From contig OU612067.1 in NCBI GenBank assembly GCA_914767715.1, positions 33,330,162-33,394,161 on the forward strand: 64,000 nucleotides of DNA. Direction: 5' to 3'. Numbering within the stretch: the first letter of the stretch is position 1; every line of letters begins with the position of its first letter. This document shows, one piece after another, positions 49,009 through 60,579 of the stretch. The notes under the pieces are model-generated. The model saw only the letters and a list, made by a program, of their open reading frames with translations, did no database searches and was not told the DNA's origin. A program made the translations under genes and the position numbers. The stretch is from Membranipora membranacea. Its lineage: Eukaryota > Bryozoa > Gymnolaemata > Cheilostomatida > Membraniporidae.

Positions 49009-49130
49009 TGTGGGTACCACAAAATGCAGCACAACATATCGCACAACATATCGCACGAAAGTAGAATCAATTCTACTTTCGTGCGAAGTTATTTGTAAAC
49101 GCACAATCTTTGTGTATTTTGTACCCACCA
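49009..49130. repeat. Palindromic MITE-like structure
   Basis: A perfect 15-bp hairpin, CGCACGAAAGTAGAA and its inverse with loop TCAA, lies at 49052-49085. It is nested in an imperfect outer inverted repeat, GTGGGTACCACAAAAT on the left and ATTTTGTACCCAC on the right. Two direct ACAACATATCGC units lie inside the left arm. Confidence 0.75.
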
Positions 49131-50351
49131 ATCACAGCAATGCACAAGTGGTCGTGCATGATCGCAGATGAGTTCCTGGGACAGTTATGCAGTTGATGGT
49201 ACCAGGCTTTATAAAAAGCAATTAAGTGAAGAAAGCTGTCAAAAATAGGGAAAGTGATGAAAATATGATGATATGGTTTCAAAACATCCAAAATCAGAAA
49301 GAGCATGTCACAATTGGTGGATCTACAGGTTTACACGGGTCTGCTATCATAAATAGCCGAGATGTGGCCAACAATGGTTGCAATACCCCCTTATACCACC
49401 TGTATATAACTATCATTGAAACGACACTACTAGAAAAGGGAGGAGCTAAAATTAGAAAAGGACACCACAATACTGATGCAAACCTCACTTTATGATGAAC
49501 CTGTTCTTAGATGCCGTGAAACCAGCATCAACATTGATGAGATTGACATTATGACCACGAGACCAAGTTGAATTAGAATTGCCAGAGTAGACTACATACT
49601 AAAAGCCAAATGGACCATCACAGACAGCTGGAGCTAGCTACTGTTCAGTAGTTGAAATTGTTGCTGTTCGGAAATGACTTAAGACAGTGAGGAAAAGTTC
49701 TATGGCAGTCTGAAAACGGTGGCGCTAGACTTGGGGCGAAGATGGAAATCAGAGGTTGTAGACGCTGTCTTGTAAGAGAAACTAAATGGCGCTGAAACGA
49801 ATAACTGAGTTGAAATATACTATGCAGTCCTCCCCTACCTACATAGCACGGTCACTTTCGGCCTCTACTCTTAGTCTACTAACTAGGCCTAAGTCTTAAT
49901 TTTATAACAAACTGCACACATGTCTGTGTATACTTTCTTCTACTGAGGACTACCATTATACCAGTAGAGTAGTCTACTGGTATTATTTACTTCCAGTACT
50001 TGTTGCTACTGCTCCACACATTTATGACAAATGCACCACAACCACAACAAGTCTAAGGAGTTGTACACAAGACCAACCTGTCCTACCAACTAAACTAGAG
50101 AAACAAAGAAAGCAATAACAAAAATCACAACATGATGATCTAACACTAGCAATGACTGCCTGTGGTTACAGTCAAAGAATGGTTGAAATATGCACTTACA
50201 TCTACAAGTTGATGGTAAGTTCTCTCTCTCAGACCCAAACCTGTCCCTTCACCTTCATTGGTCACCAACTGACTGCCACATTCGTCATTGATAGAGCGAC
50301 CATATGAAAATGAATCATATGGTCCAAAAAGTTGCTAGACTATGGATGAGG
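49131..50351. other. Stretch without a recognisable gene
   Basis: ORFs at 49226-49495 overlap on both strands and show no motif. Nothing else recognised. Confidence 0.45.
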
Positions 50352-50355
50352 TTAA

Positions 50356-50732
50356 AGGGCAACCAAGGTTTCAAACAACTTCTCATTTATGGCCATTGAT
50401 TAATAGCAGATAGCTCCTTCTGCATGGGGAAAAAGACAAAATATAATTCGGATGATTATTCAGCCAGAATTCTTGTGAAACATTTCTTCCACCAGGTACT
50501 CAAACTCAGCTAAAAGAGAATACCACATAGCAGTTTACTGTTCCTGTTATTATTTAGCCTGTGCTCTATAATTATTACAGCAAAGTCTTGGAACCTCCCC
50601 TAAACTGAAGTGTTACCCAGCTTAGAGTCAGCAACTACTTTGAGTTTTGCATCGCGTAATGCACAAAGCTGATGCTGCCCAGCACATTATTTGCTACCCA
50701 TTAATGCATTGCTGCGAAACCTTGGTTGCCCT
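50356..50732. mobile_element. TTAA-flanked MITE, 377 bp
   Basis: The left end AGGGCAACCAAGGTTTC (50356-50372) is exactly inverted at 50716-50732. TTAA lies directly outside each end (50352-50355 and 50733-50736). There is no ORF of note. TTAA target duplication points to a piggyBac-, Kolobok- or Sola3-type source. Its termini differ from those of the 4.3-7.4 kb element. Confidence 0.85.
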
Positions 50733-50736
50733 TTAA

Positions 50737-51618
50737 GGTTCATACATAAATCGGTTGTCCTGATTGGACGAAAAAATATCCCATAATTCAAAAACTAGAA
50801 TTTCTAGTTACATGTGCAGACAACTCTTGAAAATCCCATTTGTATCAGCAGGGAGTTTGGAACCGAACTCCCTGGTATCAGTAACCAAAGATGAGATAAT
50901 CTATGTGAAATTCTTGGTTATGTCACATTCTTTATGGCTGGCCATGGCTGTGATAGCTGCTATCATAGGAAGAACCATGCCCCATATTTATATACATTTG
51001 AGCCGAGATCATACACATTTGCACTTATAGACTGATCATATTGAATGGAGACAACTGTTGTTTACATTTTAAAGGATTTTTACTGATATGGGTTTACACT
51101 ACAAACCATTATGAAAGCAGGCATTCTTAGCAGCCGATGATACACAATTTCTATTTGTTCCGAGAAAACACTATAGAAAACTGTTGTATTCCTGTTCTCA
51201 CGCAAAGTATTAGGCTACTTTATTTATTCCTCCCTCACTCCAGGAAGCGCCTGGTTACAGGCAGATGGCAGAAGCTAATAAGGTGTGAACATTGTAGAAA
51301 ATATCAGTAGTACTGTTAGGCGTAAAAGAATAAAATGACGTTCTATAAACCTCTTTAGTTAAGAAATTCAACATGTATCAACAAATCGTTTTTATAATGG
51401 TAGAGGTGTATAATAGTAATATCAGTGAATATGTTTGTTTAAATGGCAAATCATATGATAACTCTACTGGCAGATGGCCTCAACACAGATATATAACTTT
51501 CACTCAAGGATAACAATAGAAATTCAAAATATTTATCATTTTGCTTATGGTTGCAATAGGCATTTTATGGCACATAGATTCCTCTAGTCAGGTTGCTTGA
51601 TTTCTCTTGCACACATTA
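50737..51618. other. 3' flank of the phosphatase gene
   Basis: Downstream of the minus-strand stop codon. TTTATT at about 51219-51226 would read AATAAA on the minus strand, a possible polyadenylation signal 400 bases after the stop. The 50764-51030 plus-strand ORF has no recognised domain. Confidence 0.4.
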
Positions 51619-54600
51619 TCACATATTAGCATATATCTGGTCTGTGCGGACAGAGGAATCTTCGTTAGCTGTTTCCGGGTTGTTTCCACAATCATCAATT
51701 TGCTGAAAGTTTGCGTAATCCGAGAACTCGTCAGTGAAGTCCTTGAGTAACTTATACAGGAACACATAATTCTCCTGAAGTTAGTAAACAATTCAATAAA
51801 ATATATCCACATATGTTAATATTGATTAAAATAATATCAAATTAATTTTTGAACTTTTGATTTAATTATTTTCACAATGACAGATCTAACTTTGATTCAT
51901 GGCTGGGGGGTGTCAGACGGGGGTCAAGGGTCCCGGGAGATTAAGTTTCTGTGTTTTGTGCAACGTTGTATGACTGTTACGTTCAAATAAAATTATTTCC
52001 TCAAAAATGTTATCAGTCTTACCAAATCAGGCACAAATTCAGGTCGTCTGTATTTTGCCTGAAGAACTGTTGTGTAAATGTCTGTTTCCTGATCTGCTTT
52101 CAGTCTCTCTACAGCATTGTAGGCACAGAGGAAAGTCCCACACCTGGTGCTTCCATCCCTATGTAAGAAAGGCAATCTACAGGTCAGAATATTCAATACT
52201 CTGAAAGTCCGAATTGTTAATGACATTTTTGCGCTTATACATTTATTTGTGTTTGCAAAAACTAAAATCTGCATTGATTTTGCTACGCTGAGCTGAGATC
52301 CTCAAAATTAGGTTGAAGGAAAGTTTATCATAAATTATAGCCTTTTAACAAAACTCACATGTCCGTTATACAGATCCGATTGTCTCCGGACTCTCTCTGC
52401 AGTTTCTCCAGCATTCCAAGAGATCTAAGCAGCGAGGCTGAATTAGGAAATCGTGAGCTCTCGTCTTCGACCCAGGAGTTGGTACGCAATACAGTCACCT
52501 GAATACACTAAATAAGGAAAAAATCAGATGGATATTTCACATGTTGTTAACATCACACTGATTCTAGCTAATTATCCACAAAATAGTTTATTTATTACTA
52601 TGTGTTACGTATTAAATTTTTTCATATCCCTGCCTTATGGTATGGAGAAACATATGGATGTCATAGTGTCTGCTTCAGGACGTTGCACATTATAAAATCT
52701 AATAAGCTAGGGCCTCACCTTGGTAGCTGTTTTGAGCGTCAACTGAATAACACCCATATCTTCTTTCCTAACACTGTCTGTTCTGGTAACGACCAATCCT
52801 TTACCATAATCTTTGGTATTTTTGTCCACGGAAGGATAAAATGAAGTGTCCTGAAATGTCAATATAGGTGTTGGTAGTAGGTTAATTAAAAATCACAAGG
52901 TCTTTCATTCCCAAATGTTTGATAACTATTCAGGTTGTAATGTGATAAAAATAGTATTAACAAGATGCTCTGCTGGGGCACTGTCTGTTGTTGACATGAG
53001 TTTACAAGCCCTTACTTGATCTTGAAGCTGCACGACAACCTTTACTCCTTGATCTATAATGATCTGCCAGAAATCATTAATGGTTGTACTCAGTGGTAGC
53101 TGCGCGGCAATCACCCAGTTCTTTCTTCGGCAGTCCTAGAAACGATCGAAAAACATCAGCATAAATTGTAACTGTTCTTTTGTAGGCCCAAATGATTTGA
53201 AAAGAAAAACTGTAGTGTTGTATCAGAAGACAGCCCTAAGAAATCAGTCAGAACGTCTTCTAATACCAGTGGTCATGATAATAAAAAGAAAGTACTCACA
53301 TCTGCTAGCACTGCGTTGATGTATCCTCCACCGACATATATTCCGTGGTGTGCATCTAAAATAATATTACCAAGAACCAGATATTAATTTGTGGCCATAT
53401 AGCGAACATGATAACATATCATGTGTCTGATCCTTAGCGATTCTTTTTTAGTTTGGTGATATTACGGTATTTTTGGGATACTGTTTTACACGTCTTCGTG
53501 CAGCAGGATAATGAGCTTCTGATATAGAATTATGTAATGGAAGATATTACTATGAACCTGTAAATTTATATCGTTCAATCTGTTCTCAAGCTTAATTATG
53601 TCCACAATAACCTTGTATTGAACTGCAGTGAAATTCTCAAAGCTATCACCTACTACTTTGGAGTTGCCCACATTCACTGTAGGTGGACACAATCCGCATT
53701 TCACAAACTTGTTAACAAGTATAATGTTACAAAAAGAAAATTCTGTAAGATATTCTTAAACTAACCTGCCAGTTTGTCAGGGAATAAATTCTTATCAATG
53801 TTCTCCTCACTCTTAGCTATTGAATAACTTCTGTCAATCGAATCTATATGGGTCTCGATACAGTGAAAAGATCATTGAAGCAAGCTAAAGTAATGTCTGA
53901 AAAACAGTTGTCATTCCCTCAGAATATTCCTAATTGTTAGCATAAAATGACATCAGTAGTGTTAAAGGCCTAACCTGGAACTCTTGCTGAATGGTGTTCT
54001 CATGTGATGCTTTGTCCTCTTTATATGCATTCAGTCTTGTGCCAAGATCTCCTGGTGTACATTAGAATGATTCAGTTGCTAAAACCTCTCCCAGTACCTT
54101 GTGTAGGAAATGGTATTGGTCCTACAATGATAATACACATCGATTAACTTATTACAAATGGAAAGACATGCTCATTGGCTGTACGTACAGGAAACACTAC
54201 CGGTGGTGTCAGCTGTGACCTAATAACCCTAATCTGTACGCTGTGTTAATAGGGTTCCAACAGTGAAATGTTGTGTGAATCGAATACACAACTCCAATGA
54301 GTACAAAGCAGGCTCAATAAGTAGCATCATCAATTTAACTGGGCCATGGTAAGATGGTGCAATTGGTTAGTCAGACAATTGGTTCCGCAGGAGTTGTGGG
54401 TTCAAGTCTCGTTGAAGGAGTTTTCTAGATTGATTGATCAAGCTCTCAGTATCCTATTTGATCTTTTTAGATCCATTCATGAACATTCTGACATTGATGT
54501 TTAACAAGAGATTCTGGCTAGTTATATCGATACACTTGCATGACACCAGAACTTAGCTGTCTTTCATTAGGTGTTTTAGTTGAATGATGTGTTTGTTTTA

Positions 54601-57600
54601 TGGATGAATACAAACCAGCATCTGAACCATACAAGGCCTTCTTGTTCTCATCTGTCTAACACACTCAAAGGGGTTCACTCTCTTTTCGGATTTAGCCTGC
54701 TCCAGCAAATAATCTAGTGCAATGTAAGTTCCTGTCCTTCCTACACCAGTACTACAAATGAATACAATTTGAAAAATGTACAACTGTACGCTTTCAGGTA
54801 CAAAAATTTCAACTCCATTCGTAATTACAATATTGGAACATTTCAGTCTTATTGAGGCATGTTAGACAGGTCCTGAAAACAAAGATCACAGACAAATTGG
54901 AAACCTTTTCACATTGTTACTTCAGTAAAATGATCATAACAGGTCTACAAAACAACTGTGAAAATCGGTACTGTTTGCATCGGTGTGTTTCAAACTATAT
55001 CTCTCGCAATAATGACCCAGTAGTAGCACTTCTCAAACTATCACGCTATAATTATTTTAAAGTTTAGCAACAGAATTGCAGAACAGTTTGCGACAAGGTG
55101 CATATATATTACAGCTACAGGAGGACAAAATAATATAACACAAGCTAAGGAGGGCATCATTATAACCATTAAGCCATGTTTCTAAGCCATATTTGTATTA
55201 TTTTTCTTTGGACACTATAATTTGGTTTAAAAAAAATTTACACAGCTCTATGTGGCTATAGCCTTACAAAACATTACAGGGTTTCAATATGATTATGGCA
55301 ATATACAACATAGAAGTAAAAAAAAGGCATACAATCCAACACATCATACATGAACCACATACCTGCAATGGACGATGATGACACCACTCATCGTATCGGT
55401 CTCATCTCGGACCTTCTTTGTGAATGTGAGGTAAGAACACATCTCGCTCGGTACTCCATGGTCAGGCCAGGATCGGTAATAAAAGTACTTCAGTGTCCTT
55501 GGGCTTTCCTCTGTCTGAAGAATGAAATGCTAGACTAACTTTATATTCAATTCAGCATACTAAAGTAATGCCTCGAAGAAAGACTGCAGATTGCAAGACA
55601 TAGCTTAGGAGTAGAAAACGTAAAACACAATAACGTAATAAAAACTAAGTCAGATTGAAAGAAACACTGAACTACGATACCTTGGTGAGATAAAAGGTGT
55701 TAACAGTGAAGTCAGACCACACCTCAGGTGCCTTCAACAATATCTCCACTCCGCCAAAATTCAGTGTCTGTCCAACTGTCTCAGAAATGTACTGTGCGCA
55801 TTTAGCCTAAAGTTGAAAATCTTATTTCAGTACATACTGCTACTTGAACACAGAAGGCAATATAAAGGCAAGCCAGCCACTTACTTGAAAACTGGATATG
55901 ACTCCGATTAGTGAATAGCGTGCTTGGTAATTAGCACCATCAACCCATTATTTTCGGATGGGAGATGGTGCCGTAAGAGTAGTGGGTTCGAGTGGTTTCA
56001 AGATGATTGTTCCGGCTCCTAGCACCCTTGTGTGTGTATCTCTTTCCTTCAAGTTTTACAAACACTCATTGTTAAAAGGCCTCTAGATTGGTCCTCAGTT
56101 AACTTGAACATCAAAAAGTAATATACATACCTTGCCTTCCTCAAAAACTTGGTCACCATGACGATAGCCTTTGGTTTTTGTTGCCGAATCATCAACCAGA
56201 AGTCATCAGTGTGTATCTTTGACAGCGTCGGACCTGCAATAAGAAAGTTTAGACGGCCAGTATCATCAAACAACCAAGCAATCGGCAAATAACTCTTCAT
56301 CGTCTTCAGCGAACGCCTAAATGATACTTGTCATGTATGGGGTGCACAGCATTTATACCGGAGTTAGAAAAGAAGCAATTTTAATCCGGTACCTTATGAT
56401 ATAAACTTATCAAAACCTGCCTAGCACCCAAATTTCCTTTAATTTTAGTATACCAACCAGTAACTAGCAAGTGCATATTGTTGCTGTTGTGTTGCTAGTT
56501 CTGGTTGGTATAAATGATATTAAAGGTGCAAAAAATAATAAAAGATCCTATTATTATTTAATAACTCACCTTGAGCGGCTATGAATTTGTTTTCATCAGA
56601 GTACCCCTGCAAAATATGATCAGATTATTGTATGATGCTAAATTAATGTTTCATTTCTTTTTATTGTCTGATAGACTTGCAGGAAATGTGAGCAGATATT
56701 CAAATCTTAATAATAAAAATAATATTGTAGCATTGTGACCCTTTGATACAGAGCTGAGTAATTCTTTATTGAATCGATTTTTTTTATGAGAATTGATGCT
56801 TAATATTTAACTTGTAGATAAAAGCCTTGTTACTGGGTTTGTACTTCGGCGTCACTTATAACCAGGATAAGTAGCTTACTCACAGATATGTATGAGGCAT
56901 TGATGAAATCACCACCTTCGATTCAGCCCTATCAAGCAGTACTCTTGAGTCCTCGCCTACAACGACATGACTTGACTCGAACTGTGAACACGCTGTATTG
57001 AGAGTTTGCTTGTAAAATATAATGAAACTCACAATTTTACCCACACTCACTTTCAATAAAATAGAGCAGGAACTGTTTGCTAAAAGTTCATTTATAATAG
57101 TACAGGAATGCGCGGCTGTGGACATCTGCTCTTGTTGTATAAAGTTGAGTGCTTGTTCACTTACCAGGGTATAAGCCCTTGTAACGAGACTTTCAAGCAT
57201 TAGTTGGTAGCAGGGAGACTGACATTGAAGGCTTCGGTTCTGCTTCCAATATCTAAACTGATGAAATATTTTGGGAAATGAGGCACACACAATCAAGAGA
57301 GGATCTCTCTATTGTTCGAATTGTTTAATGTGGATACTGTTTGAAATAGCAAAACATTTGTCATATTTTGTCTTCACAATTTATCATTTAAAGTTAGTTT
57401 AGATTCCAAACTACCTTACATTGTACTGGCAAAGTTATCAAAGTTACCATATATAGTTAGGAAAAGTCAGTCAAATTCTAAAAAAATCAAAAGCTCGAAA
57501 CCTCATGAACCATGTAAATGCCACAGAGCTCGCAATCAACCAGCCAAAGTATGCTGTGCAAGTTAGGAATAATATGGTGACTAGAACTCATGTCTTGTCA

Positions 57601-58171
57601 CCATTGAAAGTTTGAGGAGATTCGCAGAAAATAACTTTAGCTTTGATTTACCCATAAACATATACATATTCATTTGTTTATGGATTTACCTTATACTGTT
57701 GATTGATGATATCACGACTTTCAAGTACATAGTTTTCAAAGCGAACAATAGGAATTGATGATTTTTTGGTGTCTACTCGTTGTTCTGCAAGTAGAATATT
57801 CTCATACGATGTTCCTTTTTCACCGTGGTCATCTAAATCAGTAGGCATGAGACTTCCTCTGTCCTCTTTTGGTTTGTTTTCCCTCCTGGTGACAAAATAC
57901 ATCATTATTTTGTGGCTTTTCAGCCATCGATGAAAACTTCTTATTATGAAGCAATGTTGTGTACAATATAAGTATGTAACCGTACCTATCATCTACTGTC
58001 ATCTGAATAAAGCAAAATATTCAAAACGATTATTTCCTATTACTTCCCTCCTATACATAAGGGTGGCTACTACTACTCCGACACCTACGAGAACTACCAC
58101 TGGAAGTCCAGTACCGAGTCTGACTCTCAGCTTCAACTGTCCATCTGGTGTCACAAAAATGGAGCCTTGTC
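51619..58171 (-). CDS. Receptor-type protein tyrosine phosphatase: TM, D1 and D2 (partial, two lesions)
   Basis: Tandem-domain RPTP that would remove phosphate from tyrosines at the plasma membrane. Exons 5' to 3': 58171-58057 (helix [17 protein letters not shown]), 57885-57690, 57189-57165, 56956-56884, 56606-56570, 56233-56127, 55806-55681, 55514-55363, 54751-54616, 54121-53975, 53853-53766, 53355-53300, 53135-53016, 52850-52719, 52498-52359, 52158-52023, 51774-51619. D1 shows [40 protein letters not shown], the P-loop [10 protein letters not shown] split across an intron, and MVQMLDQYHFLH. D2 shows [26 protein letters not shown] and [13 protein letters not shown], in which Asp replaces the catalytic Cys. 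It ends DQIYANM. Phases match, except that exon 56956-56884 lacks one base between SRVLL and GGDFINAS and a TAA occurs at 54064-54062. The extracellular exons are not seen; the 56127 donor is inferred from phase. The family is certain; whether this copy is intact is not. Confidence 0.88.
54350..54425 (+). repeat. tRNA-derived SINE head, in an RPTP intron
   Basis: A-box-like TGGTGCAATTGGTTAG and B-box GGGTTCAAGTCTC lie in tRNA-like spacing, followed by GTTGAAGG. The copy at 63,117 shares the box layout and the TCTnGTTGAAGG tail. It is antisense to the gene. Confidence 0.65.
55960..56010 (+). repeat. Truncated SINE-like copy
   Basis: ATGGTGCCGTAAGAGTAGTG followed by GGTTCGAGTGG resembles the B-box end of the same SINE family with a deletion between the boxes. 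It sits in an RPTP intron. Confidence 0.4.
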
Positions 58172-58360
58172 CTAGAAATTTAAACATCGGTATATTTTAG
58201 AAATTGGAAATATAAGAACTGGCAAAAGGCCAATTTACTGTACCCAAAAACATACAGTATGTGAAATAAATAGAGGAATTAAATTGTTAACATGAATTAT
58301 TAAGTTTTAAGTATGACATGTGCGGTGTGAATATCCAAAATTTTTATAGGTAGAATAGAC

Positions 58361-58877
58361 ATGTACGGTACGAATGGTGCAATCAACCAAATCAAACCGA
58401 TACTAAAAGATAGGAGACTGCAAATGGACATAAAACTGAGATCCTATGATGCCTATGTTAGCAGTGTCTTCCTATACAACAGCGAAACCTGGACACTCAC
58501 ACGGGGGAAAGAAGAGGAAGTAGATATATTCCATCGGAGTCACATGAGGAACATACTGAACATCAGATACCCGGACATAATTAGCAATGACGAACTATAT
58601 GAAAAGACCAGGCAGAACAAATGGAGTGGAAGAATAGAGCAGCGGAGGCTTCGTTTCTATCGGCATATCCTGAGATTGCCAGAAGAAACGCCGATAAGAA
58701 AAGCACTCCAGAGTTCAGGAACCCTAAAAAAAGACCACGAGGAGCACCTAAACTAACCTGGCAGAAAACGATTGACAAAGACCTGACAAAGACCTGACAA
58801 AGCGAGGTACTACCTCTCACCAGGTTGAGAAACTAGCCCAAGACCGCAAGGCTTGGAGGGTAATTGCAAGATCATAA
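58361..58877 (+). pseudogene. LINE C-terminal fragment next to the RPTP
   Basis: Reads IKLRSYDAYVSSVFLYNSET, EVDIFHRSHMRNILNIRYPD, RIEQRRLRFYRHILRLPEET. With a frame change near 58715 it continues FRNPKKRPRGAPKLTWQKTI, and with a second change HQVEKLAQDRKAWRVIARS to a TAA. This is the region after the RT core of non-LTR elements. The second change is explained by a tandem duplication of an 11-base ACAAAGACCTG unit near 58780-58800. It lies antisense to the phosphatase, probably in the intron before its transmembrane exon. Confidence 0.85.
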
Positions 58878-58879
58878 AT

Positions 58880-60234
58880 CAGCATTCTGAGATGACACAT
58901 GCGCTGAATAGCGTGAAGTGTTTACTGATGATGAGATGAAATTTAGTATCACACAATTTGGAGCTGTTTGACCAGGAAAACCAACATATGAGAACGGATT
59001 AAAGTCAGAGCTTAACAATTAACCTCAGTTCACCAGCCTATATCATTAGGATATAAATTGTATTGTATCACAAAAATAACTCATGTTTTCCTGTCATGTT
59101 CAAAAACTTCAGCAGGATGCTATCAACTAAATCGAGATATTCCGACTGAACCAATCGTTCCATGTACGCTAAACACGATGTTACACTTTATAATTCAAGC
59201 AAACCGCGCAAGGATCAATATCTTCACAATTCAAAACCAAAGGTAGATAAAAAAACTATGCATACTAAAAATGGGAAGCATATCACTCTGGAGAATTATC
59301 ACAGGGTAGGAGGCAACTTACCAATGTCTTGGGTGTACTGTCTGCTTCCATCATTTTACCGGCAGTGTAATTAATCCTATGAGAGTTGTAGATTTAATAG
59401 AGATACGCCTAAATTGAGATTGAACATTTTTCATGGCGAAGTATTGAAGCTGCACTTCTTCTTTGGCTGGCAAACAAGCAACTGACCCAGTTTATCTTGA
59501 GATATTTGTAGCAATGATGATTCATGCCCTGCTTCTTTAAAATAGATTATGTAACATTTTCAGTAATCCATGTCATTTACAATGAACTGAGCGCTGAGCT
59601 CCGGCTGTTACTGTTAGTAAAAAATTGTTATTGTTTGAGATTAAGCATATGGCTTTGATCAGTCTCTATGCAGTGCCATATAGATAATATAATTAATTTA
59701 ATCTCTGGAGCGTTGGTATCATTGTTGAACCCTATATCCATTTCTCAGACCGTTGGTATCATTGTCAAACCCTTATGCATATACACCTTCATCATCTAGC
59801 CATATAGCAAAGGTGTTATAAGATTCAGAAACATAGGGCAATCATAATTTGTTGGCTCTCAATGAATTCAGATCTATGGTTGTGTAGCAAGTAAGCAAAA
59901 CTGTAGGTGTTCCCACTCCTCTCGCACTAATTATAATCTAAGATGGACATTGAAACTTCAGGTTCAGTTGGTTACACATTCAACCATCGCCCATTTCGTT
60001 ATGAAACCTAACTGAGTTTCAAATGATTTACAATGACTATTTATCCCTGAAAAATCTCGCCGATGTTTATCAATGATAATCTTGTGTCTTACAAAGCAGT
60101 CTGTCTGTTAATGCACTTAAACACCATAAGGAAGCGCAAGATGTGTTCACACATTGAATAACCGCAAGATAGGTTCTCATATTAAATATCACATATTACA
60201 TATTATTCAACATTATAACAATACGTTCTTAACA
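58880..60234. other. Stretch without a recognisable gene
   Basis: Expected to hold upstream exons of the 60.2 kb plus-strand gene or of the minus-strand phosphatase, but I find none. Two copies of CGTTGGTATCATTGT lie at about 59711 and 59751. Confidence 0.4.
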
Positions 60235-60579
60235 GGTGTTATCGTTGGCAGTGTAGTACCTGTAATAGTTATTCTGTTCGTCTTAATGGTTCTCCTGATA
60301 ATTTTCCTGAGAAGACAGAGAAGTACGTTGGCGAACAATGCAGAACTTACAGAAAGCAGACAAGCGGATAGACCACCTACCTACATGGAGGTCGAGCTTC
60401 ATACTTCTTCTGCTGGTCACTGTATCGCAGAATATGAAGAGGTCAACAGTCTGCCTGTGATTGTATCTAAAAGTTGGGAGCCAGAATATGAGAACAGTCA
60501 AACCATGAATCCACACGGGTCATTTGAAACAATAACTGAGAGTGAAGGGGCGGATCATCTGTCTGAAGGCTTGCAGTAA
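60235..60579 (+). CDS. Last exon of a single-pass membrane protein
   Basis: After a TTCTTAACAG acceptor the frame opens GVIVGS, then the hydrophobic helix VVPVIVILFVLMVLLIIFL, a basic stop-transfer LRRQR, and a cytoplasmic tail of about 80 residues ending in TAA. The tail contains PPTY (60373-60384), a PPxY motif known to bind WW domains, and tyrosines in EYEEV and EYENS; the latter fits the pYxN pattern bound by Grb2-type SH2 domains. The acceptor phase (1) is the one common before transmembrane exons of Ig/FN3 receptors. No upstream exons were recognised, so the ectodomain is unknown. It could be the tail of an adhesion or receptor-type protein. The N-terminal methionine of the open frame (60154) lies in the putative intron and is not used. 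Confidence 0.65.
   Translation, partial: GVIVGSVVPVIVILFVLMVLLIIFLRRQRSTLANNAELTESRQADRPPTYMEVELHTSSAGHCIAEYEEVNSLPVIVSKSWEPEYENSQTMNPHGSFETITESEGADHLSEGLQ

Noticed and set aside
51993-52274. Using the acceptor at 52182 for the D2 loop exon
   Set aside because: It would add residues before DGSTRC and break the gap-free alignment of ITDMDGSTRCG with the D1-type loop. The acceptor at 52159 keeps phase and alignment. Kept as an alternative only.
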